Counted from the first letter of the stretch, positions 29,638 through 42,800 are shown. The stretch is 64,000 nt of DNA from Hydrangea macrophylla (GCA_033977485.1 CM066991.1:130591999-130655998); one strand, 5' to 3'. Notes: generated by a model from the letters alone, not told the origin. Numbers and translations are program-made.

Positions 29638-31834
29638 TGTCACGACCCATCCCACTACGCGTGGAAATAGGACACGTGGCACGCCACCAAGGCTCATCCG
29701 ACAACAACAACAAACAAAGATACGCAGCGGAAAGAACTTACAAAACAACCCTGGTATTTTAAAACTTAGGAAACATCCCCTCTGAGTTGAAATATCCAAT
29801 AAAGTCGGAGTTATAAAAGTTTTGGCCAAGTGAAAACACATTTCAAAGAATCAATTCAGAATTCAGAGGTTCAGTCGACTGCCCAGTCGACTGCACTAGT
29901 GGTTCAGTCGACTGTGCCTAGCAGAACCTAAAATCCTAAACTCTCAACAGAGGTCCAGTCGACTGCTCAGTCGACTGTGTCAAGCAGAACCATAAATACC
30001 ACATTTGCAAAGGGGTCCAGTCGACTGATCTGGGGATCCAGTCGACTGCTTTTCCATTAATAGAAGCAGTAGCCAAAAATCTACAGTGTTCAGTCGACTG
30101 TCCAAGGGGCCAGTCGACTGCTTTCCTTACTATTCACTTTCAGTGTCTCAAACCCACGAGGTCCAGTCGACTGTCCCTGGGTCCAGTCGACTGCTCCCCT
30201 GCTGGGCAGCCTGTGTTGAAAAATTAACAAGTCCTACTACTCCATACCAACAATGAACACAACCAACACTAATTCCAACATGTCAGATATAACTACAGAC
30301 GTTCCAATACAAGATTACAATACTATGAAACGAACCTATGGTTCTATTACAACACATTATTACAATACCCAATCCTTATACAAGTTAGGATTAAACACAA
30401 AAACATATACAAGGTGAATCCCCCGGCGTTCTTCGTCCTCACTCAACACACTTCTTCTTGTCCTTCTTCTTACCTGCAATGGAGTACATCTCCACTGCTC
30501 AGCTATATGCTGAGCGTACAATTCTAAATGTATGCTTATATGACAGTTCATGGTTTAAGCATCTAAAACACATAGTAATAGTCTCTAGGGTGAGTGGTAC
30601 GCATTCATCCGGTCGATGCCGTAGGAGGCCCACCTCTCCCACGCATCTCGTACACTGGTTGGGCCTTCCTCCATACCAGGTACCGTGTACTGGTTGGGCC
30701 CACCTCCAATCCAGACACAACCACAATTTCAATTCCATTTCAATCACAATCACAATCCTCAAGGTTCGAGGAGCTTACCCCGGATGAATTTGCACCAAAC
30801 TCCCCTTTGACCCAAGTAGACACATAACATGCTCACATAAACAGTTATACGTGCTTTTATCATAATTTCACGTGCATAATTAACGGGCCTAACTAATACA
30901 TGAATTTCGCCCGGATCCAAGAATATCAAAAATGATGTCCAAAACATGAAAATCCATATATTTCATAGATCTAGAATTCATACCTCGTGCGAATTTCTTC
31001 AAACTTTGAAGGATCGTCTAGGGGGCTAAATAATCGCTGGATTTCGAATTATACGCGATTCCTACGAGTTTTACCTGATTTTTCCCAAAAGTCTAGAATT
31101 AACATTTTCACAAAAAGTTGCCAAACATGGCCTAAGTAGTGTCAAAACGTAGGTCTTACCTCCACGAGTTCAAATCTGAAATCTGGAGAAAATCTGACAG
31201 ACGAACGGTCGTCGATCGGCGTCGCAAAGCCCGTAGAACTCAATCTCCTTTCTCTCTCCTCTCTCTAGATATTTGGCAAATGTTTGGATGAGATTGAAAT
31301 CTCATCCCAATCTATATATAGGCAAACTTTCGGGAAATTACGTTTACCTCCCCACAAGTTTCTCAAAACTTCTAATTAACCCACGAAACGTTGCACACGT
31401 TCATTTTATGCCTTTACGAGTGAAAATTATAAATTCCAAAAGTTTTCGACTAAGTCTCGTTTGGGTCCAAAATCACGTTCGAAAACTAATTCTGTGAAAT
31501 CTCTACACAACCTATCTTTTTAATATCACGATCGCTCACGTTCTCACCACAGTTCTCAAAATGATATAACAATGTCAAAGTTCACTACAATTTACCAAAC
31601 ACAGGTAAAATTACTATTCACAAAATACCAGATAAAGTCAAATAACATTTAAGTCATATAAATGTCATTTAATCATGCCAATGCAACAGGTGTTACCAAT
31701 TCCTCGTGTCTCCACTAGACACCTCGCCGTTGACTCACCGTCAACCACAACTCAAATTATTAATAACATTAATAATTCCAAAATCTCAATTTATGCATAT
31801 TTTAAAACCATGAAATTCTGGAACGGGTGTGACA
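29638..31834 (-). mobile_element. solo LTR of gypsy A family, inserted in the chromovirus pol
   Basis: It begins TGTCACGACCCATCC and ends GGGTGTGACA (LTR sense on the minus strand), with a perfect 5-bp duplication GTACC at 29633-29637 and 31835-31839. At 2197 bp it matches the 2092-bp 3' LTR of the surrounding chromovirus in reverse orientation, and is very close to the copy at 41690-43767 (for example 30460-30830 against 42395-42765). Ten or more CAGTCGACTG palindromes lie at 29872-30193. Confidence 0.9.
29872..30193. repeat. array of eleven CAGTCGACTG palindromes
   Basis: Perfect 10-bp palindromes start at 29872, 29884, 29905, 29956, 29968, 30018, 30039, 30091, 30111, 30164 and 30184. Steps are 12, 21, 51, 12, 50, 21, 52, 20, 53 and 20 bp. 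Between the sites the sequence is not conserved in any obvious repeat. Confidence 0.95.
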
Positions 31835-33159
31835 GTACCAAATAAGAAAGGCTTGAAATAGAGAATTCTAGAAGAAACACATAGTACTAGATACTCAGTG
31901 CATCTAAGAATTAACAAAATATACCGGAACTTGCGGGAAAACTTTTGGTGGAAAGGTATGAAGCGTGAAATTGATTGCTAAGTATGTTTCTAAGTGTTCA
32001 GCATGTCAGCAAGTGAAAGCAGAAAGACAAGTACCTGCAGGACTACTGCAACCATTGCCTATCTCAGAGTATAAATAGGATAAGATCACGATGGATTTTA
32101 TATCTGGTTTTCCATGAATATCGCCTAACAAGAATGACAAGATTTGGGTTATAGTTGACCGATTAACAAAGTCAGCTCATTTTTTACCGATCAAGACAAC
32201 TAAACCTTCGAGGTTGGGAGAATTGTACGTAAAAGAGATTGTAAGACTACATGAGGTTCCAGCAGTGATAGTATCGGATCGTGATAGTAGTTTTACATCA
32301 AGATTTTGGGGAAGTTTACAACGAGCTATAGGTACTAAGCTGAGTTTCAGTACTGCATTTCATCTTCAAACCGACGGACAATCAGAGCGCATGATTCAGA
32401 CATTAGAGGATATGTTGAGACTTTATGTTTTAGATTTTGGGAGTGACTGGGAAAAACACTTACCGTTAATCGAATTTTCTTACAATAGCGGGTTTCAGTC
32501 AAGTATTGGGATGGCACCGTATGAAGCTTTATATGGTCGAAGGTGACGTTCACCTCTTTGTTGGACCGAGGTTGGAGAACAGAAGTTACTAGGACCTGAG
32601 TTAATATAGGTGACTATTGAGAAGGTAAAGCTAATCCAAGAGCGACTTATGGTAGCTCAGAGTCGTTATAAGAGCTATGCGGACTCTTAACGACGATCGA
32701 TGACATTCGAAGTAGGAGATTTTGTATACTCGCGAGTATTGCATTCGAAAGGCATTGTACGATTCAGAAAGAGGGGAAAGCTCAATCGGAGATTTATTGG
32801 ACATTTTGAGATCCTAGAGAAAATAGGACCAGTGACTTACCGATAGGCGTTGTCGTCAGAGTTAGAACATGTACACAATGTTTTTCATGTATCGATGCTG
32901 AGACGATGTATGACAGATACGAGTAAGATCGTAGTGTTAGAACCATTACAGATTCAAGAAGACTTAACCTATATAGAACATCCCATGGAGATACTAGATT
33001 GGAATAACGAGTGTTGAGAGCGAAGATAATTCCGATGGTGAAAGTGTTATGGCATAGCCATATGATTAAAGAGGCTACATAGGAAAGTGATGAAGAAATG
33101 AAGAATGAGTATCCGCACCTATTCGACGTATGAGGTATAAGTTTGGAGACAAACTTCCT

Positions 33160-33175
33160 TTTTGGAGGTGAAAGT
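33160..33175 (+). other. polypurine tract of the gypsy element
   Basis: TTTTGGAGGTGAAAGT stands immediately before the TGTCACAC start of the 3' LTR, the position where plus-strand priming takes place in LTR retrotransposons. Confidence 0.5.
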
Positions 33176-33688
33176 TGTCACACTCATTTCAAATTTTCAT
33201 GGTTTTATCATGCATTTTTAACTTTTGAAAATTATCAATGTTATTTGATAATGGTGAATGAGGTTGACTGTGAGTCAACGATAAGGTGTCAATAAGGACA
33301 CGGGAAATTAGTAATCGAGATTGCATTGGCATGAGTAAATGGCATTTATGTGAGCTAAATGTTATTTGAAATATCTGGTATTTTTATGAATAGTAAATTA
33401 TACCTGTGTAATATAATTTTTGGTAGTTTTGTTATCGCTGTGGAGCATTTTGAACACTGCGGGAGAACTTGAGTGACACGTTAAATAAAAGGTAGGTTGT
33501 GTAGAAATTCCACAGAATTTAGTTTTCGAACGTAATTTTGGACTCAAACGAGACTTAGTTGAAAATTTTTAATTTATAGCTTTCACTCGTAAAGGCATAA
33601 AATGGACATACGTGATGTTTCAGGAGTTAATTAATTAGAAGTTTGAGAAACTTGCGGGGTGGTAAATGCTATTTCTAGGAAATTTTCC

Positions 33689-33696
33689 TATAAATA
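33689..33696 (+). promoter_or_regulatory. TATA box of A-family LTR
   Basis: TATAAATAGGAGG occupies the same place as CCTATAAATAAAAG in the sister LTR (40361-40368). Confidence 0.5.
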
Positions 33697-34800
33697 GGAG
33701 GGGGTGGGATTTCATTAGTTATAACTTTATAAATATCTAGAGAGAGGAGAGAGAAAGGAGATTTGATTCCTCGAGCTTTGCGACAACGATCGGTGACTTT
33801 TCGTCTGCCAGTTTTTCACCAAATTTCATGCTTAGACTCTTGGAGGTAAGATCTATGTTTTGATACCTCTTAGGCCTCGTTTGGTTAACTTTTGTAAAAA
33901 TATAATTTCTAGACTTTTGGGAAAAACCCAGTAAAACTTGTAGAAATCGCTTGAAATCTGAGATCCGGCGTTTAATCGGCTCTCTAGTTGATCCTTCAAA
34001 GTTTGGGAGAAATCGCACGAGGTATGAAATCCTAACTTGTGTTATATAGGTGAAATGCATATTTTAGATTTCGAAGATGAAATTGTGATTCGAGCAAAAT
34101 TCATGTGTTAATCTTAGGCCCGTTAATTATGCACACGCTCAAAATGTGAAAAACATGTCTAAATTTACACGAGCACGTTGAGTTGTCTATGTAGGTCAAA
34201 GGCGGGACTTATACAAATTCATGCCAGAGTAAACTTCTCGATATTTGAGAATTTTAGTAGCAACGGCTACTGTGCATGGTTTAAGGCGTGGACTTGCCTT
34301 GCCAGGGCACTTGGGGATGTAATGGTTGTAGGTTTAGACTACCATTGACATCGCAGTCTACGACTTGGACTTGCCGCTATCGGATGAATGCATATTTTTC
34401 TTCCTATAGACTATTGATGTGATTTATGAGATTAAAGCATGTTTTATCATATATGCATATGTTAGAATTTGTGCACTCAGCATATAACTGAGTAGTGGAA
34501 CTGTACTCCATTGCAGGTGATAAGAAGAAAGGCAAGAAGAAGCGTGAGGAGTGAGGTCAAGGAACGCGGGGGAAATCACTCTTGTTTATTTTTTTCGTTT
34601 CTTTCCTAAACTTGTATATGGAATTGGGAAGTGTAATATATGGTAATAGAACTTTAGGGTAGTTTCATAGTAATGTAACTTTGTTTCCAAACACTTGTAA
34701 TCATGTTTTTAAACGTTATTATATCGTCGTATTTGTATTGGTATTAGTTTGGAAAACCTTGGGTTGTTGAACTGCATAACTTGTGAACTGCCAAGGGATC

Positions 34801-35085
34801 AGTCGACTGGTCCATGTGTCAGTCGACTGGACACTATGCGTTTTTGGCTACTGCTTTTAAATGTGGCAAAACAAGTCAACTGGCTCATGTTTCAGTCAAC
34901 TAGAGAACTGACGAAAAATGTTGATTTTGATTCTGCTAGAGGCACAGTCGACTGGGAGGAGTCAGTCGACTGAGAAATGAAGGCCCCAGTCGAATGGACT
35001 CCAGTCACAATCAATTGGACGGGCTGTGGATTTTTTTCACTGCTTAGGTCTTCAGTCGACTGAGTCCCTACCTAGTCGACTAGAC
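34801..35085. repeat. paired GTCGAC palindromes, A-family LTR
   Basis: Sites with TCGA (or decayed TCAA) cores lie at 34803, 34823, 34876, 34896, 34948, 34966, 34990, 35011, 35056 and 35076: steps 20, 53, 20, 52, 18, 24, 21, 45, 20. Members of a pair tend to carry the same variant, for example both GTCAAC at 34876 and 34896. Confidence 0.88.
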
Positions 35086-37227
35086 CTCTGTTCTTCAAAA
35101 TGTATTCTTTTGGAAGTGTTTTCAATTGGGCAAAACTTTTTTTCACCTTGGTTTTTAATGGATTTTACTTATGTTTTTCTGCTGCTATTTTACTTTAAAG
35201 GAACTGGATAAGCCTTGATGGCGTGCCACGTGTCCTATTTCCATGCGTAGTGGGATGGTTCGTGACATTTCAAGTCTAATCCTCGAGTGAACCCAAATCA
35301 GAAAATTCTATGAAACTAGAGATTCTGGGTTCGATCCTCAACAGGGTCGCTAGATTGTGAATATCGCAAGCTAGCCATGTTTTAACTTTTTCAAATTCAT
35401 TTACGAGTCGCCACTTAATTTTTAAAGAAAAATTAAGAAACCATTTTAAAAGCAAAATGATCTTTTGGAAACCAGAGATTTCTAGGTCTAGGGATTATGG
35501 AATGAAAGGGGAAGGAGTCCAGCGGACTAAAACACCCCTCTCATCTTATCTCGTGATAGGCCTCTACTAAACATCTTTTTTAATCGAATTATTAATCTAA
35601 GCATGCCCTCAATTAATACACACATATACACATTCCAAAATCATGTTAAAAGGGGTGCAAGATTGCTAACGATAAAACGACATGCAAAATCACATAGTTC
35701 AAATAGCAAGCAAAATGATATTAAGGAACGAGGAAACTTACTCAGGATCCAGCCGCGAAAGGAAACGTGCAATGCATACAAATAAATAGAAAAACCTGGA
35801 AAAAGAGTCTCTAATCCATATATACATATAAGGCAAAAACCCTAGTCTAAGATGTCGTGCATGGAGTCAAAAATCAATAAAATCAATCAAGAAACGAATT
35901 AAACGAGTGAAGAGTCAAGAAATCATACCTCAATAGCGTTGCAAAACAAGGTTAGTCCGCATGCTTTGAACATAATATAACATCAAATCTTAAATATTAT
36001 ACCAAACTCCTAGCTTAAATCTAACAAAAATGGAGAAAGTTGGCAAAATCATGAATTCCTTCTAATATGTTGAAACCATAACATCCTTATAGATATGCAA
36101 GTCTCAACTAGGAGCCAATGTAATGTCCATATAGAGATGATACAATCTCAACATGATTAAAAGGAATCCATGACTAACTCAACCAATTATGACTTATCAC
36201 AATACAAAATAATGTTCTAAATTACAAGAATCAATACACATGTGATGGTAATGAACATGAACAAACTGGAAATCATTCATTGATTTGGATCATTTAGCCT
36301 CTGGATTTAAGCTTAATTAACTTTTTTCAAAACATACTTTAAGTCTTAAGTTATAGAAAAGTCATTTGGATAACCATTTGTAAAGTCTAACAAATCTATA
36401 ATAGAATTCCAGGAATTACAAAGAGCAAATCAGACTTTCAAAAATAGGAAAAGCACAGTTCCCATAGTTTGATCTTAATGATATTTGAGTATGTCATGTC
36501 TCTGTGAGTCTAGTTTCTAACCTAAAAAGAAAACCAAAGATCAAATGGTCCAATATCCGAGAATTAGACCATAACTACACTCTACTAAGAATTTATAAAA
36601 TCTCTATTCAGAGATCTTGTGTGATTTTTTAAAAATAGTAGACGAATCTGAATTACTTCAATCTCTTTAGGGGATCTTATTAACTCATGAAACTTCATAA
36701 GAAAATTTATTTGAAGCAAAAATACTTGTTTAAGACTCTGATCTAATCAAATTAAAACTGACTTACTGTTTTGAAATTTTGGATAGAGAGTGACTAGTTC
36801 ACAAATCCTAAGATCAAACCATCCTAACCACGTAATTAAGACAAAATAGAAAATTCAGTGGTAGATCTTTGTGTTATGAACACATTCCAATTGGTCTCAT
36901 TTAATTTCCTATGGATCGTGACTTAATTAAAACTCTTTGATCACAACTGGTTATTGAATTCACTGCACCATTATTAGATTGATATTCATCACTTGATTTT
37001 TACTTGATCCAAAATTCTAGAGAGAATTTGGGCAAAGTGTCAATCATGAATACTAACCAAAACATGAAAGACATCATGGACTTAGCCTTGAAGAGACCTC
37101 AAATTAGACCTTGTGATACAATCCACAAATGAGCTCTAAGGACTTACCCAATCCATGGTTGAACTTAAAATATTTGAACCCAATTTGAATCCAACAATGA
37201 ATCCAACTTAGGATTATGCTTGATTCC

Positions 37228-39680
37228 TGTAACACCCGTACCCGAAAAAAGAGGTTAATTATCATTTTATATTTATTAATTAATATAATTAGTGTATAAC
37301 ATGGATTAAGGGGAGGCTTGGACTCGCTCGTATGAAAAGTGTTAAGAGAAGAACATCATTTGGAAAAGTCCCCAGTGAGGTGGGACAGGTATTGGAATGG
37401 GACCCAGTGAAGGGCCCGGATAAAATGAAATTGCATTTTATATGTTAAATGTATTTATGTGATTACTTAAATATTTGCTTAAATGCTTTCATATTATATG
37501 ATAATTTATGTGTTAGCATTTGGTACTAGTTTGGACACCCAAATAAGGGTATAAATGAAAAGAATTTATAATTAGTAGATGCGATAGCAATTTCACAAAA
37601 TATGTGGTACCCACGTTGGAACCCAGACGGAACTTAGACAAACACCTATTAGATAATTGGGTAGTTAATGGAATGTTTGGGGGATTTCATAATAGGAACT
37701 TAAGAAATTTCGGGGGTATAAACGAAAATAGGGAAAAATTGGATGATGACACCTCATGCTTGTGCATGAGTGTGTGTGTGTCAAAACATGATACTTGTCT
37801 CATATTTGCTGAAATTAAACAAGAGAAAGAAGGAGCTTGGGAGAGAAGACGAAACCGTCACCAACGACGTTTTTCGCCGTTCCGTCGCCGCCGTTCTCCG
37901 GATTTACGATCCGAGACCACTTTTGGACTCGTGGAGGTAAGAGGATCACATGCACATAACTTGTTTTTATTTCTGGCAACATTTTTCCAGTAATCGTTCT
38001 TGATAGACAATATTTATTGTACCAAAACTATATAGGATTCATTTTAGGGTAGAAATTGAGCTTAGATTTGGTGCAATTCAATATTTTCTAGCTTAATTTG
38101 GGTATAATCTTGCTAAGGTGAGTTTTCTAACCAAAAAGTGATTGTAGTTTAAGGTGTTCAACGATTCTATTTATGTTTTAAGTTATGGAAATCACGCTTA
38201 GGAGTTATAGAGTTGTTAAATTGTGAATTGCATGTCCATTAAATGAAAAGTTGCTATGATTATTTGCCTACATGTTTATATATCTATGTGGTACTCAATG
38301 AGCACCGGAAAAATGATTCATTAGTTGGGAGTAATAAGGGTGGTAAAGAGGAAGAATCCGAGAAATACGGAAGTCCAAGGAATAGAAGTGACCACGGGAC
38401 CAAGGGAGGTCTTCGGGTCTGAATGAATCATTGAAACGGTGACTCGACGATTACTGATATGAATTATGCGTTAATTGTAGCATTGCATATGTTAAACATT
38501 CAATCATGTTTAGATTTCTCACTAAGTGTAATGCTTAAGAAAATCGTTTTCTATTTCTGTTGTGGTAAATAACAACCACTGCAGGTATGGAATAATATCC
38601 GGAAAGGAAGTAACGTGTTCGGAAATGGGGGAGAGTTTTGCGACTTGTAGTTATGTTTATAACTTGTATTACAATTTAACTTGTGACTTGGTATCCTTAA
38701 CTTGTGGCTTGAAGCCTCGACTCGTGGTTGTAGAGTTGGAGAGATTGAGAACTATTTGGGATTCTATAATTTATGTGTTTAATGTATATTTGAGGAAACT
38801 TATGTAATTCTCTATGTTAGTAGTTAGTTTTGGATAAGAAGTTGGAGGATTTGAAGGTTGTTTTGTAAATTCTATATATGTATCCTTAAGTTATTACTAT
38901 GGATGTGTATAAGTTGGGTAGAAATGGACCTTTCCGACAAATCCAGATATGCGTCGCAACTCTTTTGGATAAGTTCATTTTTGTAACTAAGTGGTTTGAA
39001 TGGTTTTGGAATCCTTTTCGGAAAGTTTCATGTATATGGTTGTTCTTGAAAGAATTTGGTTGTAATCACTTGTTTTGATCCAAATGAGGTCATGATAGTG
39101 TTTTGAATGTTTGAAAGAGCTTGGATTTATGTTTGGAAATATTTAAACGTGTTTATAAATGGTTTTGAAATGATATCTTAAAGTTTCATAAGGTTTGGTT
39201 GTGATTTGGTTGTGTTAAGACTTGTAAAACAGCGGTTTTTGCTGTCAAAATGGGTGCTGCAGAATTTGGATCGATCCGGGTCTTGAGTGGGTCGATACGG
39301 CACTTCTAGAGGGCCAAAAACGAAGCTCTGTCAAAACCGGATCGATCCGGTTTTGGGGTGGATCGATCCGTAGGCCATTTTGCTGCACTGTCGACTTTTA
39401 CGAAAATGGTCATAACTCTCTCTAGAAAACTCGAATTCGCGCGCCATTTTTTTCGTTGGAATTGGGACTCAAAGACCTATATTTTGGTACAAAATTTTCT
39501 ATACCTTATTAAATGCCATTTTCCCCTTGGGGGCTGTTTTCTAACAATAGAGTTATTTTATGTTGATTAATACATCCGTTTCCTAGTAATTCGCATGTTT
39601 CTTTGCAAATTAATATAACTGAGCGCTTGTAGTATTGTTACACGTGTCTTAATCTACACAAGGTAGGTTGGGGTATGACA
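37228..39680 (+). mobile_element. solo LTR, family B (TGTAACACCCGTACCC type)
   Basis: The 2453-bp segment begins TGTAACACCCGTACCC and ends GTTGGGGTATGACA, with a perfect duplication ATTCC at 37223-37227 and 39681-39685. No coding domain is present; the frame at 37604-37993 lies inside the LTR and resembles nothing known. Near its 3' end it has paired GGATCGATCC palindromes (39268-39369). Confidence 0.88.
39268..39369. repeat. two pairs of GGATCGATCC palindromes in family B LTR
   Basis: Sites start at 39268 and 39289 (second decayed to GGGTCGATAC), then 39339 (within CCGGATCGATCCGG) and 39360. Steps are 21, 50 and 21 bp, the same layout as the CAGTCGACTG pairs of the A family although the palindrome is different. 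Confidence 0.88.
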
Positions 39681-39849
39681 ATTCCTCTCCCAAGTTGATG
39701 ATGCTTGAGGAATATAAACTCATTTTATTCAATTCTTCTCCCAAGTTAATGGTCCTTAGAGATCAAAAGCACTAATACCTATGCATTTCAATAGGATATG
39801 AAGAAGATCCCATAAAACTTCAAATTGAAAGACCCAAGTCATGATTATG

Positions 39850-42800
39850 TGTCATACCCGTTACAAAATTTCATGGTTTTATCATGTATTTTTAACTTTT
39901 GTAAATTATCAATGTTATTTGATAATGGTGAATGTGGTTGACTGTGAATCAACGGTAAGGTGTCAATAAGGACACGGGAATTTGGAAAGCGAGCTTGCAT
40001 TATCATGAGTAAATGGCATTTATGTGAGCTAAATGTTATTTGAAATATCTGGTATTTTATGAATAGAGAATTATACATGTGTAGTATAATTTTTAGTAGT
40101 TTTGTTATCGTTGTAGATCATTTTAAACAATGTGGTGAGAACGTGAGTGACACGTTAAATAAAAGGTAGGTTGTACAGAAATTCTACAGAATTTAGTTTA
40201 CGAACGTAATTTTGGATCCAAACGAGACTTAGTAAAAAACTTCTGAAATTTATAGTTTTCACTCGTAAAGGCATATAATGGACGTGTGTGACGTTTCAGG
40301 AGTTAATTATAAGTTTTGAGAACTCGCGGAGAGGTAAACGTGATTTCTAGAAAGTTTTCCTATAAATAAAAGTGGATGATTTTGTCATTAGTTACAATAC
40401 TTTACAAATATCTTGAGAGAGGAGAGAAAAAAATGGAGATTTGATCCTTCGAGTTTCACGACGCCGATCAACGACCGTTCGTCAGTCAGATTTTCTTCAG
40501 ATTTGAGATTTTAACTCCCCGAGGCAAGAGCTTCATTTTGATACTTCTTAGGCCTCGTTTGGCAAACTTTTGTAAAAATCTAATTTTCTAGAAATCTGGG
40601 AAAACAGGTATAAACTTGTAGGAATCATCTAAAAATGGAGATCCGACGTTTAATTGCCTCCGTAGTACTTCCCTCAAAGTTTGAGAGAATTTGCACGAGG
40701 TATGAAATCCTAACCTATGATATATAGGGAAATACATATTTTAGATTTCGACGACGAAATTGTAATTCAGAGAAAATTCATGTGTTAATCTTAGGGCTGT
40801 TAATTATGCACGCGCATAAATGTGAAAAGCATGTCTAAATTTACACGAGCACGTTGAGTTGTCTATGTAGGTCAAAGGGGGGACTCATACAAATTCATGC
40901 CGAAGTAAGCTTCTCGATGTTTGAGAATTTTAGTAGCGACGACTACTGTGCATAGTTTAAGGCTTGGACTTGTCAGGGTACTTGGGGATCTAATGGTTGT
41001 AGGCTTGGACTAGCCATTGACATCGCGGTTTAATGCTTGGACTTGACGCTACCGGATGAAGGCGCATTTTTCTCCGTAGCCACTATTGATGTGATTATGA
41101 GATTAAAGCATGTTTTGGTCATATATGCATATGTTAGAATTTGTACACTCAACATATAGTTGAGCAATGGAGCTGTACTCCATTGTAGGTGAGAAGAAGA
41201 AAGGCAAGAAGAATCGTGAGGAGTGAGGCTGAGGAATGTCGGGGAATCACATTTGTTTATATCTTTCTTTCTCTTTTCCTAAACATATATAAGGATTTGG
41301 GGAGGTGTAATATGTTATAATAGAACCATGGGGTAGTTTCGTAGTACTATAATTTTGTATTCAAACTCCTGTATTTATGTTTTAAACCGTTGTAATATAG
41401 TGGTAGTTGTATTGGTTTTGGATTTGGAGAACTTTAGGTTGTTGAATTGCACAACTTAGTAAACTGACAGGGGATCAGTCGACTGGACTAGGCTTTGGTC
41501 GATTGAACCACTGTATCATTTTAGAAACTACTTTTAATGTGGCAAAACCAGTCAACTGGTCCATGTTTCAGTCAACTGGATAACTGAACATAAAATGTTG
41601 ATTTTGTTTATGTAATAGCCTCATTCGACTGGGTGGAGTTAGTCGACTGGACGACCTGTTGATCTTTGGAAACTTTCTGCCTCAAGTTTTGTCACGACCC
41701 ATCCCACTATGCGTGGAAATAGGACATGTGGCACGCCACCAAGGCTCATCCATCAACAATATAATTATACGCAGCGGAAAGAACTTTAAAACAACCCTGG
41801 GTATTTTAAAACTTAGGAAACATTCCCCTCTGAGTTGTAAAATCCATTGAAATCAGAGTCAGAAAAAGATTTGGCCAATTGAAACCTTTCAAAAGAAACA
41901 GTTTTGAAAACAGAGGTTCAGTCGACTGCCCAGTCGACTGCAAGAAGGTCCAGTCGACTGATCTTGGGACCCAATCGACTGCTTTTCCATAAATAGAAGC
42001 AGTAGCCAAAACCTACAGGGGTTCAGTCGACTGATCAAGGGTCCAGTCGACTGCTTCTCCTACTATTCACTTTCAGTGTCTCAACTCAACGAGATCCAGT
42101 CGACTGACCCTGGGTCCAGTCGACTGCTCCCCTGCTGGGCAGCCTGAAATGAAATATTAACAACCCAAGCTTCTCCACACCCAACACCAAACACAACCAC
42201 AATTGATTCCAACAGTAAAACACATAACTACAGACGTTCAATTACAATATAACAACATTGTGAAACTAATCCATGTTTCTATTACAACATACTACAATAT
42301 TCAAATCCTTACACAAGTTTAGGATTTAAACAAAAACATGTACAAGTGTGATTTCCCCGGCGTTCATCGCCCTCACTCATCGTGCTTCTTCTTGTCTTTC
42401 TTCTTACCTGCAATGGAGTACATCTCCACTGCTCAGCTATATGCTGAGTGCACAATTCTAAATGTATGCTTATATGACAATTCATGGTTTAAGCATCTGA
42501 AACACATAGCATTAGTCTCTAGGGTGAGTGGTACGCATTCATCCGGTCGATGCCGTAGGAGGCCCACCTCTCCCACGCATCTCGTACACTGGTTGGGCTT
42601 TCCTCCATACCAGGTACCGTGTACTGGTTGGGCCCACCTCCAATCCAGACACAACCACAATTCCAATTCCATTTCAATCACAATCACAATCCTCAAGGTT
42701 CGAGGAGCTTACCCCGGATGAATTTGCACCAAACTCCCTTTTGACCCAAGTAAACACATAACATGCTCACATAAACAGTTATACGTGCTTTTATCATAAT

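Larger units (their letters stand above)
28905..33175 (+). pseudogene. decayed Ty3/gypsy chromovirus pol (RNase H, integrase, chromodomain-like tail)
   Basis: The protein remnants run in order: RNase H (EGFVIYSDASQQGLG, near 29010), the linker [20 protein letters not shown] (near 29300), integrase with LTKSAHFLPI, IVSDRDSSFTSRFW and TDGQSERMIQTLEDMLR (32160-32420), then a C-terminal block with VLWHSH...EAT and YPHLF (33040-33130) typical of Tekay/Del-type chromoviruses. Protease, gag and most of RT are missing upstream. Many stops interrupt it, several at expected Trp codons. A solo LTR (29638-31834) has been inserted within it. The 3' LTR follows directly. This copy cannot make functional proteins. 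Confidence 0.85.
33176..35267 (+). mobile_element. 3' LTR of the gypsy chromovirus (A family)
   Basis: This LTR starts TGTCACACTC and ends TTCGTGACA, same strand as the pol remnant. TATAAATA at 33689-33696 lies about 514 bp in, so the palindrome array at 34801-35085 falls in the transcribed R/U5 part. Length 2092 bp. Its 5' partner LTR is absent from the expected side. Confidence 0.85.

Noticed and set aside
29872..30193. CRISPR array
   Set aside because: Repeats are 10-bp palindromes with irregular spacing in an LTR of a plant genome; no cas genes and no uniform spacers.
29872..30193. Cloning linker or vector contamination, because GTCGAC is a SalI site
   Set aside because: Sites recur in several diverged LTR copies with target duplications and show gradual decay, so they belong to the genome.
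37604..37993. Open frame of 129 codons as a gene
   Set aside because: It is inside the family B solo LTR, bounded by a 5-bp duplication, with no recognisable domain.
42338..42721. Open frame of 127 codons as a gene
   Set aside because: It lies within a solo LTR and recurs almost unchanged at 30458-30787 in another LTR; no protein family fits.
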